IMG/VR virus record: IMGVR_UViG_3300014914_000017
Span: 1 to 34,835 of that record
DNA from: a virus
Reading direction: 5' to 3' (one strand)
DNA length: 34,835 nucleotides
The position numbers and the translations under genes are program-made. Under the pieces are notes generated by a model that saw only the letters and a list, made by a program, of their open reading frames with translations, did no database searches and had not been told where the DNA came from. Positions within the stretch are counted from its first letter, which is position 1. Each line of letters opens with the position of its first letter. This document shows positions 23,196 to 32,065 of this stretch, piece by piece.

Positions 23196-25388
23196 ATGAG
23201 TATTATACCTAATTACGTCGTATCATTAAGTAACCGGATCGACCATGACCCGGACGGGATTCAAACAGACTTCCCGTTCGATTTTCAGGTAAATGCCACT
23301 GATCTGATGTACGTATATGCAGATGGAGCGGACTATCTGGAAGAGTTTAGCATAACGGGATTAGGTGACCCCGTAGGAGGAGTGGTCAGTTTCACAGTTG
23401 CCCCTGATGGGGCTATAAGTATACTTACTCTTATGCGGATACTGCCCTTAACACAAGAAGTGGTGTATCCCGTGTATGGCCCGTTCCCTGCTAAATCTCA
23501 CGAGAGTGCATTAGATAAGTTAACTTGGATAACTCAACAGATGGATGAAGAGTTAGGTAGGGCGCTTAAGATGCCGATTAATGGTGAGCCAGAAGCGGGT
23601 ATTTTGCCTCCTCCCGCTCCAGGGTACACTCTTGTTTGGAATGTAACCGGATCAGGTTTTGATAATGCGCCGGGAGAAGAATCCTTCTTGTCCTGGGTTA
23701 ATCGAGCTGAAGAAGCAGCAACCATATCAGAAGAGGCCTCTGTTAATGCTTATCTATGGGCACAAGAAGATGAAGATGTCCCGGTAGATGACGGAGTACA
23801 TCCCTCTGGTTTCTCTGCATACCATTGGGCGAAGAAAGCAGAAGAAGGAGGTATCATAGACATCTTTTCTGATGATGAATTGATGCTACGAATTAATACT
23901 CCCGATCCTCGTTATAGAAGTATCGAACCTATCGTAGGCTCGGCGGGAGGTATGGTTAAGTTAGATAATAATAACTATATACCGCTGGAGCATATGCCCT
24001 TTGATGGTAGTATACGTTTTATAGCACCTATCGAAGGCCACAATAGATGTCCCAAATACCAGTACCAGATACCGGATGAAACGGCATGTGTTGAGCCTGA
24101 TACTCGTAATCCTTCTGAGAGGGTACCCTCAGTATCTTTCTTATCAGGCGACTGGTTTGCCACAGTTCAATGTGATGAAGAACCTCTACTTAATCAGATG
24201 AATCTAATTAATCCCGAAACCCAGTTATATGAAATACAAAGTATAGTTAACGGGGATGGCATTATATACCTTGATGGGGCCGACGGAGTGACAGCAGCAG
24301 GATGGTACCGGCTGGAAAGATTCGTAGGGGATGATGAGGTTTTTGCTGACTCGGTTATCTTTAATGACTCAACTACTATTATTAAAGGTGTAAATGTTCA
24401 GGTCTGGAACCAGGCTGCTGATGCTTCGATAGACTCTAAGTATAATAAATCCGGTGGCCAAATATCCGGCGACGTAATTTTATCTAACGCCGTTCGACTA
24501 CGGTCTCATAATAACGATGTCTCAGCTTCCTATGACTTAATACAACTCACTTCTAATAACCATATCTATATTGGTGGCTCAGCTGAACATATAGGTGAAG
24601 TAAGAATATACCAAAATGCTGCTATAGCTTTACGTATATTAGAGAATGAAATTATAACAGATAGAAAAATTAGATTACCCCACGGGGTGTCTTTGCAAGC
24701 AACTACATCAGGGGGCCAAGTGGTAAATTTAGTCCACCTAAATTCAGCAGACGAGATTTATATTGGGGGTTCCCCAGATGCTCTGAATACTTTGATTTAT
24801 GCTACAGATACCTTGGCTTTAAAGTTAGAACCTACAGCAGCTACCTTTAGTGGGGCGATATCCACTGGGGGGTCTGTTTTTTTCCCGAATGACGAGTCGA
24901 TCTTTTTCCGTAATATGGAGGATACTGAATGGAGTCAGGTGATGCGACTCACCTCAGGAAATAACTTGGTCATTAATGATGATGCGTTGGGATTGAATTT
25001 AATTCTGTATGCTAATGGAGTCAGGAATATATCTTGTAATGCAGGTAATACTCTATTCGATAAGCCTACAGTGCATCCTCGGATAGATCAGAATCCGGTT
25101 GCAGAAGCAGTAGTAGATTTCGCATTAGGACTACACCAATCGTTAACTATATCAGAAGCTACTAATATTATATTCTTTCCTCCCCCCGTAGATTCAGCAC
25201 AGGTAGCCCATTGTTACTTAAGAATAGTTAACAGTAGTCTGTATCCGACTACGTATCCTGTGGACGTACAATGGCTAAATGGGGAAGCCCCTAAAGCACC
25301 CGCAGAACATACCCACACAATCATAAGTATGGTCTATGATAGCGCAACTTTCTTTGGAGCAGTTGGGGAATTTTATCTCGCACCGTAA
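23196..25388 (+). CDS. tail fibre protein with T7 gp17-type N-terminus
   Basis: Residues 1-150 (NYVVSLSNRIDHDPDGIQTD, then FPAKSHESALDKLTWITQQM) form the particle-binding domain shared by T7 gp17-like fibres and many podoviral tailspikes. The middle has a short SWVNRAEEAATISEEASVNA coiled segment and a YHWAKKAEE stretch, then beta-repeats with SADEIYIGGSPDALNTL-like and SNNHIYIGGSAEHIGEV units, which look like stacked adhesion repeats. The C-terminus would bind the host receptor. At 730 aa it is longer than T7 gp17 (553). GAGGAG precedes the ATG. A degenerate palindrome lies near the end (25234-25252). Confidence 0.88.
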   Translation: MSIIPNYVVSLSNRIDHDPDGIQTDFPFDFQVNATDLMYVYADGADYLEEFSITGLGDPVGGVVSFTVAPDGAISILTLMRILPLTQEVVYPVYGPFPAKSHESALDKLTWITQQMDEELGRALKMPINGEPEAGILPPPAPGYTLVWNVTGSGFDNAPGEESFLSWVNRAEEAATISEEASVNAYLWAQEDEDVPVDDGVHPSGFSAYHWAKKAEEGGIIDIFSDDELMLRINTPDPRYRSIEPIVGSAGGMVKLDNNNYIPLEHMPFDGSIRFIAPIEGHNRCPKYQYQIPDETACVEPDTRNPSERVPSVSFLSGDWFATVQCDEEPLLNQMNLINPETQLYEIQSIVNGDGIIYLDGADGVTAAGWYRLERFVGDDEVFADSVIFNDSTTIIKGVNVQVWNQAADASIDSKYNKSGGQISGDVILSNAVRLRSHNNDVSASYDLIQLTSNNHIYIGGSAEHIGEVRIYQNAAIALRILENEIITDRKIRLPHGVSLQATTSGGQVVNLVHLNSADEIYIGGSPDALNTLIYATDTLALKLEPTAATFSGAISTGGSVFFPNDESIFFRNMEDTEWSQVMRLTSGNNLVINDDALGLNLILYANGVRNISCNAGNTLFDKPTVHPRIDQNPVAEAVVDFALGLHQSLTISEATNIIFFPPPVDSAQVAHCYLRIVNSSLYPTTYPVDVQWLNGEAPKAPAEHTHTIISMVYDSATFFGAVGEFYLAP

Positions 25389-25403
25389 TAAGGAGAAACT
25401 GAA

Positions 25404-26078
25404 ATGGCAGAAGATGTACTAATACCCGTAGGAGATCAAAGAAGTTATTATACTGAGGTCTTGGATCAAACAAACGATACTGGTTGGAATATGATATGCC
25501 GGCCTGCGGCAGGTGCGATAATACCTGGATCGTATTTCCATGCAGACGGTAATCCCGGAGGGATGTATTCAGCAAGTTATTTTGTATTTGTCTCTGATTC
25601 TTGGAGGGTGGACTGGCAGGTTTCCTTCCCCATACCAGAAGAATTATGGGGGTATGTGGGGCCTTGTGAACTTCGTCTTGGCTCCGGGGAAAATGGGGCG
25701 GGCCAATGGATAGGCAAAGAATGTCAATTTCATATAGAGCCGCCCCGTTGGAGTGATGGAGCATTCATGCTCACCCCTGAGGAATGTCAAGCCTCCATGA
25801 GTTCGTCGAACCCTGTATCTGCTGGAAGTCATGGTGATCCAGTCGTCTTTCAATTTGACGAAATCACTATACCTAATTATATGTACGACTTACATGCGTC
25901 TTGCGTACAGCCCAATGTAGGAGCAGGAGGCCCGCAACCGATAGTTTCACAGGCGGTGTTCATAGAGAATTGGGGAGTGCTTACTTCTACGCCGAATGAT
26001 ATCTCTTTATTTATTGATGGAGATAACTTAACGCCCATAAGCCAGCAAGGTATGATGCTTCTGGCTCAACCATTATAG
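25404..26078 (+). CDS. hypothetical protein downstream of the fibre (224 aa)
   Basis: Begins MAEDVLIPVGDQRSYYTEVL; beta-rich and aromatic, with several cysteines (MICRP, GPCELR, KECQFH, ECQASM, HASCVQ) and no membrane span. AAGGAG lies upstream. Placement after the fibre gene suggests a fibre-associated, chaperone or receptor-tip protein, but I do not recognise it. Palindrome 26080-26097 follows the stop directly. Confidence 0.7.
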   Translation: MAEDVLIPVGDQRSYYTEVLDQTNDTGWNMICRPAAGAIIPGSYFHADGNPGGMYSASYFVFVSDSWRVDWQVSFPIPEELWGYVGPCELRLGSGENGAGQWIGKECQFHIEPPRWSDGAFMLTPEECQASMSSSNPVSAGSHGDPVVFQFDEITIPNYMYDLHASCVQPNVGAGGPQPIVSQAVFIENWGVLTSTPNDISLFIDGDNLTPISQQGMMLLAQPL

Positions 26079-26121
26079 AGTAGTCGGTGGCGACTACTAA
26101 CTTATAACAGGAGGATTTAGT

Positions 26122-26283
26122 ATGATTAGACTGATTATGGTAGTATGTGCAGTTTTGTTTATGACAGGGTGCTGTATGACAGGAGAGAATAGTATCAGGT
26201 ATGTCAAGAGTGATAAAAGGATTACTCTTGAAGTATGCGGGGAGTGCCCTGAACTGCCCAAGGTCCTGGAAGCAGCTCAGTGA
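26122..26283 (+). CDS. small lipoprotein, Rz1-like outer-membrane spanin candidate (53 aa)
   Basis: Too short for ordinary gene calling but well supported: AGGAGG 7 bases before ATG, then MIRLIMVVCAVLFMTGCCMT, which is a lipoprotein signal with positive start, hydrophobic core and lipobox MTG-C (Cys16 or 17). The mature part is short (about 37 aa) with CGECPELPK. Rz1-type spanins are small lipoproteins of this size, though usually proline-rich, which this is not, and no inner-membrane Rz partner is visible. ATGGTAGT (26137-26144) is read as MVV within the signal peptide. The stop overlaps the next start (GTGA). Confidence 0.6.
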   Translation: MIRLIMVVCAVLFMTGCCMTGENSIRYVKSDKRITLEVCGECPELPKVLEAAQ

Positions 26284-26474
26284 AAGATTGGAAGCCGGTA
26301 GATTACATAGTAGCAGGATTAGCGATAGCGGTAGTACTAATATTAATACTACCGCTAATAGCTACTATTGTGTTTGGCATCCCTATTACGGACGCCAAGG
26401 CTAAGATTATAGCAGGGATTACTACTTCAGTAATAGCTATAGTCAGCCTGTACGTAGGTAACAAACTTAAGTAA
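26280..26474 (+). CDS. small two-span membrane protein, probable holin
   Basis: 64 aa starting at a GTG that overlaps the lipoprotein stop. VAGLAIAVVLILILPLIATI (about residues 12-36) and IIAGITTSVIAIVSLYVG (about 43-60) are two transmembrane helices; the ends are charged (MKDWKP, NKLK). This fits a class II holin that makes membrane lesions at lysis. Being last in the late operon beside a spanin candidate supports it. No endolysin gene was found in the window. Confidence 0.65.
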   Translation: MKDWKPVDYIVAGLAIAVVLILILPLIATIVFGIPITDAKAKIIAGITTSVIAIVSLYVGNKLK

Positions 26475-26483
26475 TATTAAGTT
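26464..26483. terminator. palindrome at the convergent ends of the two operons
   Basis: AACTTAA-GTAATA-TTAAGTT spans both stop codons (TAA 26472-26474 plus strand, 26477-26479 minus strand). It is a possible weak bidirectional terminator, but the stem is AT-only and there is no clear T-run. Confidence 0.35.
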
Positions 26484-26743
26484 GTCTTACTTAAAATCTT
26501 ATCAATCACATATTTAACGATATCTTTTACTGCTTCATCGGTAGGTTTGTTAGAAAAGATTTTATTGGTGGCTTCCTCTACTGCCCTTTGGTAGTCTGTT
26601 AAATATTTAGGATCTATCGGATCACTTGGTCTTAACCCGTCCTGTTCTACAAGACGGGTTATTGCCTTTGTTAGTCGGTGCTGACTATCACTTAAATGAG
26701 TGATTCCTCTTAGAAAGTTAATGGTCGTTACTCGCTTTGTCAT
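26477..26743 (-). CDS. hypothetical protein (88 aa), last gene of the leftward operon
   Basis: Basic and helical: MTKRVTTINFLRGITHLSDS, then TDEAVKDIVKYVIDKILSKT. GGGGAGG precedes the ATG, and the upstream gene's TAA overlaps it (TAATG). A dispersed palindrome (26670-26689) is read as SDSQHRLTK, not VVGTD, because it lies in another frame. No family recognised. Confidence 0.7.
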   Translation of the reverse strand: MTKRVTTINFLRGITHLSDSQHRLTKAITRLVEQDGLRPSDPIDPKYLTDYQRAVEEATNKIFSNKPTDEAVKDIVKYVIDKILSKTT

Positions 26744-27096
26744 TATTGCATCCTCCCCATGTTTCCTATTTCTTGTCCTGGGTGAGTAATGATCTTTCTT
26801 GGCGGGGGCATTCCCTCAATTAACAGGAGAGTTAATCTTCGATTCATAAAAGCACTAAGCAATTCTATACAAACATTGTTCGCCGTCTTAGCAAAAGTTT
26901 CCGGATGTCCCGCTATCTCTAATCGCTGTTGTTTATACAGATCATTAATAGCCCGCACCATAATGTCACTCAATTTGGCGGCCCGTTCTGGTTCTCTCAT
27001 ATTAATCATCATGAGATGTGGGCCTACGGATACGTCAATGAGGTACAGTATCCATGCCTTCTCAAGTTTCTTTCGTAGTTTCGTTTTCTTTTCCAT
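26743..27096 (-). CDS. hypothetical helical protein (117 aa)
   Basis: Starts MEKKTKLRKKLEKAWILYLI with AAAGGAGG 6 bases upstream, inside the end of the preceding gene. It continues MINMREPERAAKLSDIMVRA and ends in a Pro-rich segment. It is mainly helical, with a basic N-terminus that could bind nucleic acid. No family recognised. Its leader and start (27095-27115) repeat those of the 101-aa gene. Confidence 0.65.
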   Translation of the reverse strand: MEKKTKLRKKLEKAWILYLIDVSVGPHLMMINMREPERAAKLSDIMVRAINDLYKQQRLEIAGHPETFAKTANNVCIELLSAFMNRRLTLLLIEGMPPPRKIITHPGQEIGNMGRMQ

Positions 27097-27367
27097 CTTT
27101 TTCCTCCTTTGTTAAGTTATAGTCTTTTATGAAATGTAATACTGCATAGTATAGTTCACTACTGTCAGAGTGTGCATGCTTAGAGAAAAGACATGGGGGT
27201 TCTCTATCTATCGGAAATATTTTAATACTTAATACTTCCATATTATTACTATCCAGATGCTTTTCCATCCGCACGAAAAGTTTCTTTTGTAAAGCATCAC
27301 TCATTAATGTCAGGTACTTACTTGCTGTTGACCTACTATCTTCTCCGCCGCTAACTCCTATCGCCAT
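27062..27367 (-). CDS. hypothetical protein (101 aa)
   Basis: MAIGVSGGEDSRSTASKYLT opens the protein. The C-terminus LTKEEKDGKENETTKET overlaps the start of the 117-aa gene in another frame. It shares the LTKEEKDG tail and the same ribosome-site DNA with the 86-aa gene upstream, so the junctions look duplicated. Alternating strand/helix pattern; function unknown. Confidence 0.65.
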   Translation of the reverse strand: MAIGVSGGEDSRSTASKYLTLMSDALQKKLFVRMEKHLDSNNMEVLSIKIFPIDREPPCLFSKHAHSDSSELYYAVLHFIKDYNLTKEEKDGKENETTKET

Positions 27368-27596
27368 CTTTTTCCTCCTTTGTTAATGTTGCTGTAAAAT
27401 ATCTACTACTCCTACCGGGGACAGGTTTAACTGTCATATGGTCAAAGCCTAACTCCTCGCCCAGTCTCCGCCATGCTGCGTTAGCATTTTCTTGTGGTGA
27501 CTTAGGCCACTCTCCTGCAATCTTTATCATACGTACGGGCGAACATGATACCAGTAGACTCTCATGTTGCTCTTTAGTTAACTTAAATTCAGGCAT
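27351..27596 (-). CDS. hypothetical protein (81 aa; 86 aa if a further upstream Met is used)
   Basis: The start at 27596 (MPEFKLTKEQHESL) is preferred because GAAGGAG lies 7 bases before it; the frame also opens at 27611. A basic, compact domain (ANAAWRRLGEELGFDHMTVK) ending in the repeated LTKEEKDG tail. RRLGEELGFDHMTVKP resembles small domains of unknown function common in phage replication clusters. No name can be given. Confidence 0.65.
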   Translation of the reverse strand: MPEFKLTKEQHESLLVSCSPVRMIKIAGEWPKSPQENANAAWRRLGEELGFDHMTVKPVPGRSSRYFTATLTKEEKDGDRS

Positions 27597-27843
27597 TCTT
27601 TTCTCCTTCATTACCGGGGTATCGTTTATGCATTTCTACTAAACAATCCCGATAATATCTACAAGTAAGACAATCATTCTCTGCTACATCTTGGTAACTT
27701 ACCAGAGTTGCATAGCAGGGTGGCGGCCATTCCGCCTTCTCCTTTTCTATGTTCGTCATGGAAGTAAACATACTACCAATAATAACACCGAGTACGAATA
27801 AACTCATGCCCGATATTATTGCCCACCAGCTAAACTCAATCAC
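27589..27843 (-). CDS. membrane-anchored cysteine protein (84 aa)
   Basis: GTG start at 27843 with AAAGGAGG 8 bases upstream. IISGMSLFVLGVIIGSMFTS (about residues 9-28) is a transmembrane anchor, followed by a soluble part with CYATL and ENDCLTCRYYRDCLVEMHKR: three cysteines in a C-x2-C-x5-C pattern that could bind a metal. Overlaps both neighbours. Function unknown. Confidence 0.7.
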   Translation of the reverse strand: MIEFSWWAIISGMSLFVLGVIIGSMFTSMTNIEKEKAEWPPPCYATLVSYQDVAENDCLTCRYYRDCLVEMHKRYPGNEGEKNA

Positions 27844-28027
27844 TATTAACCACCTCCTTTACTTGACTTATGATTGCTCTCGTCTTAGCCAGGTTACTAC
27901 AATTATCGCAGTCGGGGATATCTGCTAAAATGCATTTACACGGTTTAAATTTTAATGCCACATCAAACCCTAATTGATGAACATCGAACTTTAAATCGCT
28001 ACCACAATCGTCACAAACTAATTTCAT
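27836..28027 (-). CDS. zinc-ribbon-like protein (63 aa)
   Basis: MKLVCDDCGSDLKFDVHQLG carries CxxC; later CKCILADIPDCDNC gives further cysteines, making a probable two-knuckle zinc site. GAGGAGG precedes the ATG, and the start overlaps the helicase stop. Small zinc proteins like this are common in phage replication operons as DNA-binding or adaptor factors; the exact role is not known. Confidence 0.7.
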   Translation of the reverse strand: MKLVCDDCGSDLKFDVHQLGFDVALKFKPCKCILADIPDCDNCSNLAKTRAIISQVKEVVNSD

Positions 28028-29424
28028 GCTGCCCTCCTCTCGTTTATTGCGTTAAATAATCCTTCCTGTGTCCCGTCTTTCCTTCTTAAGTATGAAGACA
28101 CTTTCCCATCTACTGTGTTTCTAAATCCTATAGTCGTGATAACTACATTATTGGAAGCCTGTCCAGGTCTAACTAACCGCTTGTTTAATTGTAGAAACAA
28201 GTCAAGCTCCCAGGGTAGAGCCATCCATACAATCTGATTACCCCCAAACTGTAGGTTTAAACTGTACGCTACAGACTTGGGGTGTACTACCATAAGGGGT
28301 ATCTCTCCTCGATTCCATTTCTTAATTAATCGACTACCTTCTACCCCAGATGTCTGTCCTGTTATAGCTGGTATCTTTCTCCCTCCTCGTATAACTCTCT
28401 CTAATATCTTGAGTTCAAATTTGAACTGCACAGCTACAAGCAGCGGTTTACCTGCTGATGTCTCCAATAGCTGCTTAACAACCAGCGCTTTGATATCATG
28501 GATAGGCTGGACAACTGAAGGTAGTCGGCAAGGAGCACCGAACTGTTTATTAGATGTAGCATAAATTGCGCCTTGCAAGAACTGCCTGAGCTTATGATCT
28601 CGAACAGCAGAACTGTTGGCCATCACCGTAACGTTAGGGAACTCCAACATGAATTCGTCCTCTATCTGATTATACTTACGGCGGAGGTTATTAGGCAAGG
28701 TGATTTTAATATGGTTGTATATGACCTCAGGCAGATCGAGGTAATCCTCGGCCTTGAGTCGCATAGTTATAGGCTTTATTAACTCATGTATCTTGGTGTC
28801 GCTATAGGACTTTATGGTAGTTTGATAAGGCGGTTTACCGTCCGGCCCAGTGTAGTCAAAGAAGCGGTTACGGAACCCATAGTAGTCGGCACCGAGCGCC
28901 CGGCCTTTATCCAACATATAGTACTGCGCCCATAGATCTTGTAAGGATTGTGGTGTGGGCGTACCCGATAATGCCACTCGATAGTTAGACATGATAGGCA
29001 TCATGCTATTCAGTATCAGCCACCTGTTTGATTCCCAGTTCTTAATCATGGATGCCTCGTCAAAGACAAACATATATTTCTGCAATGGTCGTAGCTTCTT
29101 ATTAGCTACCTTGTTAAACCATTTAAGACCATCATAGTTTAGAATAATATTAGTATACTTGTCACTGTTGGCCCATATCCTCTCCTTATCTGGCCCATGT
29201 AATACAGCTATCTTCTCATAAGGATTCCATTTTTTAAATTCATCAGGCCAGGTCTCAATAGCCGCAAACTTAGGTGCCAATATAAATAGGGGTTGATCTA
29301 TAGTTTTACCCACCTCTATGCATATACGAGTCTTCATCATACCCATGTCAAGCATCAGGTAGCAGCCCCCATGGTAGTGTATAAATTTTATTGCTTTCTT
29401 TTGGAAGTTATATAATGGTAGCAT
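28024..29424 (-). CDS. SNF2-family (superfamily 2) DNA helicase/translocase
   Basis: Motif I is LDMGMMKTR (about residues 25-33, GxGKT variant GMMKT), motif Ia LAPKFAAIETW, motif II FDEAS (DEAx), motif III ALSGTPTP, and the second RecA lobe has LLVAVQFKFELKILERVI, TGQTSG (motif V region) and LNKRLVRPGQASNNVV (motif VI, Q/R-rich). This layout is the short SNF2-type phage helicase found beside VirE-like primases. The start at 29424 (2 bases after the upstream stop) is preferred; a TTG at 29460 would add 12 residues. It probably remodels forks or aids replication start. Two palindromes (28521-28538, 28882-28899) lie in the gene, read as APCRLPS and ALGADY. Confidence 0.85.
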   Translation of the reverse strand: MLPLYNFQKKAIKFIHYHGGCYLMLDMGMMKTRICIEVGKTIDQPLFILAPKFAAIETWPDEFKKWNPYEKIAVLHGPDKERIWANSDKYTNIILNYDGLKWFNKVANKKLRPLQKYMFVFDEASMIKNWESNRWLILNSMMPIMSNYRVALSGTPTPQSLQDLWAQYYMLDKGRALGADYYGFRNRFFDYTGPDGKPPYQTTIKSYSDTKIHELIKPITMRLKAEDYLDLPEVIYNHIKITLPNNLRRKYNQIEDEFMLEFPNVTVMANSSAVRDHKLRQFLQGAIYATSNKQFGAPCRLPSVVQPIHDIKALVVKQLLETSAGKPLLVAVQFKFELKILERVIRGGRKIPAITGQTSGVEGSRLIKKWNRGEIPLMVVHPKSVAYSLNLQFGGNQIVWMALPWELDLFLQLNKRLVRPGQASNNVVITTIGFRNTVDGKVSSYLRRKDGTQEGLFNAINERRAA

Positions 29425-29426
29425 AG

Positions 29427-29621
29427 CTATTCTATGACCTCTGTTTTCCACATACCGCAAACCCGTGTCTTATAATCGTTAGCAGTTTGAAGAGCCATAG
29501 CCCGAGCAGGTAAGTTTGCTATAGTTTCTTTCTCTGTTTCGGGATAGCCCTCCCAAAATATGTCGGTGCCAAGTATTTCTGATTCATAACTAACACGAAC
29601 TTTAATAAGTTTCACTTTCAA
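29427..29621 (-). CDS. hypothetical protein (64 aa)
   Basis: Opens KVKLIKVRVSYESEILGTDI and ends GMWKTEVIE. The start is TTG at 29621 or GTG at 29615; AAGGAT is 4 or 10 bases away. It overlaps the end of the prim-pol gene by about 20 bases. An alpha/beta small protein; no family recognised. Confidence 0.6.
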   Translation of the reverse strand: MKVKLIKVRVSYESEILGTDIFWEGYPETEKETIANLPARAMALQTANDYKTRVCGMWKTEVIE

Positions 29622-32055
29622 AATATCCTTTTTTTATATAGTCGCTATTTAAGGGCGGCATCCAAAACTTAGTTCTGCCTTGTAGAGTAATCGCCCCACG
29701 AATTATCTGTATCTTAGGTTGTTTAAATTCCCTGATCTTTCTTATCGTATCCGTCCACCTACTGCACTCCCTATGCAATACATTGAGTAAATGTTTACGG
29801 GAGAATGCTTTCATCCCTGGATTAGTGGATCGGATACGGGCGGATATATCTGCCGCAGTCCATAAGAACTCGGAGGTTCTAAAATCAAAATTATCTATTA
29901 TTGTCGCTGTTGAGGTTACAGGAAAGCGAGTATGGAAATTAAACATATCCTCTACTATCAGGTCAAGGCTGGTCTTTGATCTGATCTTAGCATGGAGGGA
30001 TGCTTGATATTCTAACTCTTTATCAGTCAATAGCCAAGGTGGTTTACTTGGGTCGGATGCTTCTATCTCATAACGTAGATCATTTATAATCTTATGCCAG
30101 TTTACTCCTTCCATCCTATCAGTGGCTACCCACTTAACAGGTATATGAAACAATCGTCTACTACCATTATCAGATAAATTAAATTCCCGACTATTAGACG
30201 TAGCTCCATAGATAGCGATGGGTCGGATATAAGATTCAATGACTTCATATTTATCTATAACTTTAATAGGGTTGTTGTCTATCAGTTTCTTAAAATTACT
30301 TTCTGTATCACTGGTTAGGTACTGTTCTATTTCATCCCATACTATCAGATTGTTAACCGCTGATAGTTTGGTTACATCACGGACGGCTGCTTCGGTACTG
30401 AACCCATGACCTGAAAAAGCTATCCGGTCGTCTCTCATGAATTTTGGTAGTATGAATTTAAAGTGTGACGTTTTACGTATCTGTTCTGGTCCTGTTAATA
30501 GTAACACACAGTTATTCATATGTAACGAATGAGGGAAAAATATATTACGAGCCATCCCCATTAGCCAGGATTTATAGTATCTATAATATAGTGCGCCTTC
30601 TCGTTCGGGATCGTCAGTCAGGTAGTCTATGTCAAGGCATTCATATAGATACCGAACTGTACTAAGTAATGTATCTGACATACTGGATCGGTATTCTTTA
30701 GGTAGTTTATTAAACGGTGTATCAAAGTACAGCTTCATCATGTCCACTGTCCTGTTAATATTACCTGTCCATATAGCTATGTTCTGCTGTACGTGATTAT
30801 GATTAATATTAAGAAAGCCATGGTCTTGACATAGTGCGTGGAATTTAGGGATTAAAGTTTTGGCAGACCAAGGCCCATGATACTTATTAAAGAATAAACG
30901 AATATCTAAATGGTTAAAATTCTTTTCTATGATATCTTCGTCCCCGGTGATATACATTTTATGAGGAGTGTTGATGTCACGGTATAATATTAGATTATAG
31001 AATCGAGTCAATGCTTGAAAGTTAGAATACTGAGCAACCAAAGGTATCGGCTGTGTCATGCCCGCTTCGATCTGAGCTTTAGATGGTGCCTTACACTGAG
31101 GCCAGCGTAAGGTATTGTAATGAGCCAGAGATAGCAGGGTATGAAAGCTAACCTTACTCTCTACTCTCATAAAAGATTTCCACTTGTTAATGACATCCTT
31201 CTCACTCTCGAATCCTTCGTCATCTGCTATTGACCACTTGGTCACATTCTCTAAACATATGATCTGGTCATTAGGATTGACCAGTTTAGACGCATAGTCT
31301 GACATGGCCATGAGGACTTTGAGCCAGTATTCATACGGAGTATATTTTTCTCCGGAGAAAGTTAGTTCAAAGGCTCGTTTGATTCGGGGGTTTCCGTCCC
31401 ATGGAAGAGAGTGGAGAGCATCAATTACCTCTGTCACGGGCGGGATATAACCAATTTCAGTCTTGTCTGGCGGTGGCATGTGGTCGGTGCCGACTACATC
31501 ACCCTTCCTATAGATTCTAAATATACTATCGAGCTGCTTGATCTCGATCTCGCTGATGATATCAGACGAGTAGGGTGTGCGGTTGCCAGTGATAGTATTC
31601 CACGGGGGGCCTATATGTACTTGTGCTTCTCGTGATACCCCCTCGTCATCTTCACCCATATCAATATAATTCTTGAAGTATCTGCCTTCTAAGTCGTCCT
31701 TACTACCATGACGTATCTTCGCTATAAAACGCAGACCCTTACCACTGGGACTTACCTCACTATAGACTTTGTGGTTAAATAGAATGTCGGCCAGTTCGAC
31801 AGGCAGTACTCCTCCTACGTATTCTTTATCTAAAGGATGATCTATGTGGTCTATGTCCCCCAGAATATAATCATCTTCATCTGTTACATAGAAGCCAACG
31901 AGGCTATGATCTCCAGCTTTCTCTTTTGCTTTCTTATAATTCAGTGTCCCGTTAGGGGTATAGTGGCTATGTCTTGGACGCTTTAAGGCACCTATACTGT
32001 GTGAATAAGACCATTGTTTTACAGTCAGCAGTTCTTTCGGTAATAGATTTATCAT
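29602..32055 (-). CDS. prim-pol/helicase fusion (VirE-like primase, NrS-1 polymerase type)
   Basis: 817 aa. The N-terminal domain has ILGDIDHID (catalytic DxD at 67/69) and VYSEVSPSGKGLRFIAK (about 97-113), typical of archaeo-eukaryotic primase/polymerase domains. The C-terminal half is a VirE-type superfamily 3 helicase with Walker A LLTGPEQIRKTS (about 516-527), Walker B LIVWDEIEQY (about 569-578) and an arginine region ATSNSREFNLSDNGSRRL. The same two-domain plan occurs in deep-sea phage NrS-1 polymerase (718 aa), which starts DNA synthesis without primer at a specific 8-nt template word. Here it probably makes primers and unwinds at the fork for the family A polymerase. AGGAGG precedes the ATG. 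Palindrome 31480-31497 is read as VVGTDH. Confidence 0.85.
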   Translation of the reverse strand: MINLLPKELLTVKQWSYSHSIGALKRPRHSHYTPNGTLNYKKAKEKAGDHSLVGFYVTDEDDYILGDIDHIDHPLDKEYVGGVLPVELADILFNHKVYSEVSPSGKGLRFIAKIRHGSKDDLEGRYFKNYIDMGEDDEGVSREAQVHIGPPWNTITGNRTPYSSDIISEIEIKQLDSIFRIYRKGDVVGTDHMPPPDKTEIGYIPPVTEVIDALHSLPWDGNPRIKRAFELTFSGEKYTPYEYWLKVLMAMSDYASKLVNPNDQIICLENVTKWSIADDEGFESEKDVINKWKSFMRVESKVSFHTLLSLAHYNTLRWPQCKAPSKAQIEAGMTQPIPLVAQYSNFQALTRFYNLILYRDINTPHKMYITGDEDIIEKNFNHLDIRLFFNKYHGPWSAKTLIPKFHALCQDHGFLNINHNHVQQNIAIWTGNINRTVDMMKLYFDTPFNKLPKEYRSSMSDTLLSTVRYLYECLDIDYLTDDPEREGALYYRYYKSWLMGMARNIFFPHSLHMNNCVLLLTGPEQIRKTSHFKFILPKFMRDDRIAFSGHGFSTEAAVRDVTKLSAVNNLIVWDEIEQYLTSDTESNFKKLIDNNPIKVIDKYEVIESYIRPIAIYGATSNSREFNLSDNGSRRLFHIPVKWVATDRMEGVNWHKIINDLRYEIEASDPSKPPWLLTDKELEYQASLHAKIRSKTSLDLIVEDMFNFHTRFPVTSTATIIDNFDFRTSEFLWTAADISARIRSTNPGMKAFSRKHLLNVLHRECSRWTDTIRKIREFKQPKIQIIRGAITLQGRTKFWMPPLNSDYIKKGYFESETY

Positions 32056-32065
32056 AGTCTACCTC

